The translations under genes were made by a program, and so were the position numbers. A stretch of DNA of 64,000 nucleotides from Oceanobacillus alkalisoli (lineage in GTDB: Bacteria > Bacillota > Bacilli > Bacillales > Amphibacillaceae), in contig NZ_JAKGBW010000016.1 in the NCBI RefSeq assembly GCF_021556485.1, positions 1-64,000 of the forward strand. The letters are read 5' to 3'. Shown here piece after piece: positions 63,933-64,000 of this stretch. The notes under the pieces are model-generated. The model was not told the DNA's origin and did not search any database. It saw only the letters and a program-made list of their open reading frames with translations. Every line of letters starts with the position of its first letter. Position 1 is the first letter of the stretch.

Positions 63933-64000
63933 GTGATATCAATAATACTTCATTGATTTAAGTCTTTAGTAAGGTTGAGCGGTATTAATTTTTCAGGTAC

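Overview
The window looks like a chromosomal stretch from a spore-forming, low-GC Gram-positive bacterium of the Bacillaceae. The signs are AGGAGG-type ribosome binding sites, frequent TTG and GTG starts, a CotD-like spore coat gene, a sigma-B-type promoter in front of a GsiB-like stress protein, a TPP-riboswitch thiamine operon in Bacillus gene order, and many proteins closest in feel to Bacillus, Oceanobacillus or Virgibacillus homologues. I cannot fix the genus. Most of the window is ordinary housekeeping and accessory metabolism. Intergenic spaces are crowded with small repeats, MITE-like elements and dead gene fragments.

Layout. 1-1.2 kb: the end of an IS3-family element, a tRNA-Ala(GGC) and a GsiB-like gene. 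1.5-8.1 kb: a large hybrid sensor kinase with two kinase modules, a CotD-like coat protein and PEP carboxylase. 8.3-14.7 kb: an ABC-transporter remnant, then a minus-strand operon under a TPP riboswitch, tenI-thiO-thiS-thiG-thiF followed by the alpha and beta subunits of a TPP-dependent 2-oxoacid/acetoin-type dehydrogenase. 14.8-22.7 kb: a MerR/TipAS regulator with a 19-bp-spacer promoter, a collagen-like protein, a 51-bp tandem repeat array, a VTC-domain/DUF4956 pair, a squalene/phytoene-synthase-like enzyme, an MFS transporter, an AI-2E-family protein and Ogt. 22.9-27.2 kb: hom-thrC-thrB and an ArgR-controlled argF. 27.9-34.5 kb: an RclA-like flavoprotein, EutH, a GntR/ABC transporter operon and YqxD. 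34.6-38.8 kb: a MITE, a dead MazF-like toxin beside an intact antitoxin, an UppS paralogue, and DUF4173, HAAS and PadR genes.

39.1-46.6 kb: a Fic-family pseudogene; an ABC-F antibiotic-resistance-type gene behind a four-segment attenuator; a DUF1906 glycosidase-like protein; a 161-bp MITE with a 9-bp target duplication; FetAB; and an MhqR-flavin reductase-MhqD quinone/electrophile resistance operon, with CatE nearby. 47-53 kb: CatE, PlsC, a scar where a sigma-factor fragment abuts an alcohol-dehydrogenase fragment, an MscS channel, AroD and several repeats. 53.4-63.5 kb: a minus-strand urease operon ureABCEFGD followed by a NikABC-type transporter with a fused double ATPase, a coherent unit for nickel uptake, delivery and urea hydrolysis.

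The observations I find most worth checking are the TPP-riboswitch operon that appears to include a TPP-consuming enzyme, the attenuator in front of the ABC-F gene, the small mobile repeat families (two 116-bp copies in opposite orientation; the 161-bp element; a roughly 150-bp family that splits ureF from ureG), the possible structured RNA near 14.8 kb, and the cluster of freshly dead toxin/Fic/sigma/ADH genes. I did not see a clearly new defence or biosynthetic system.
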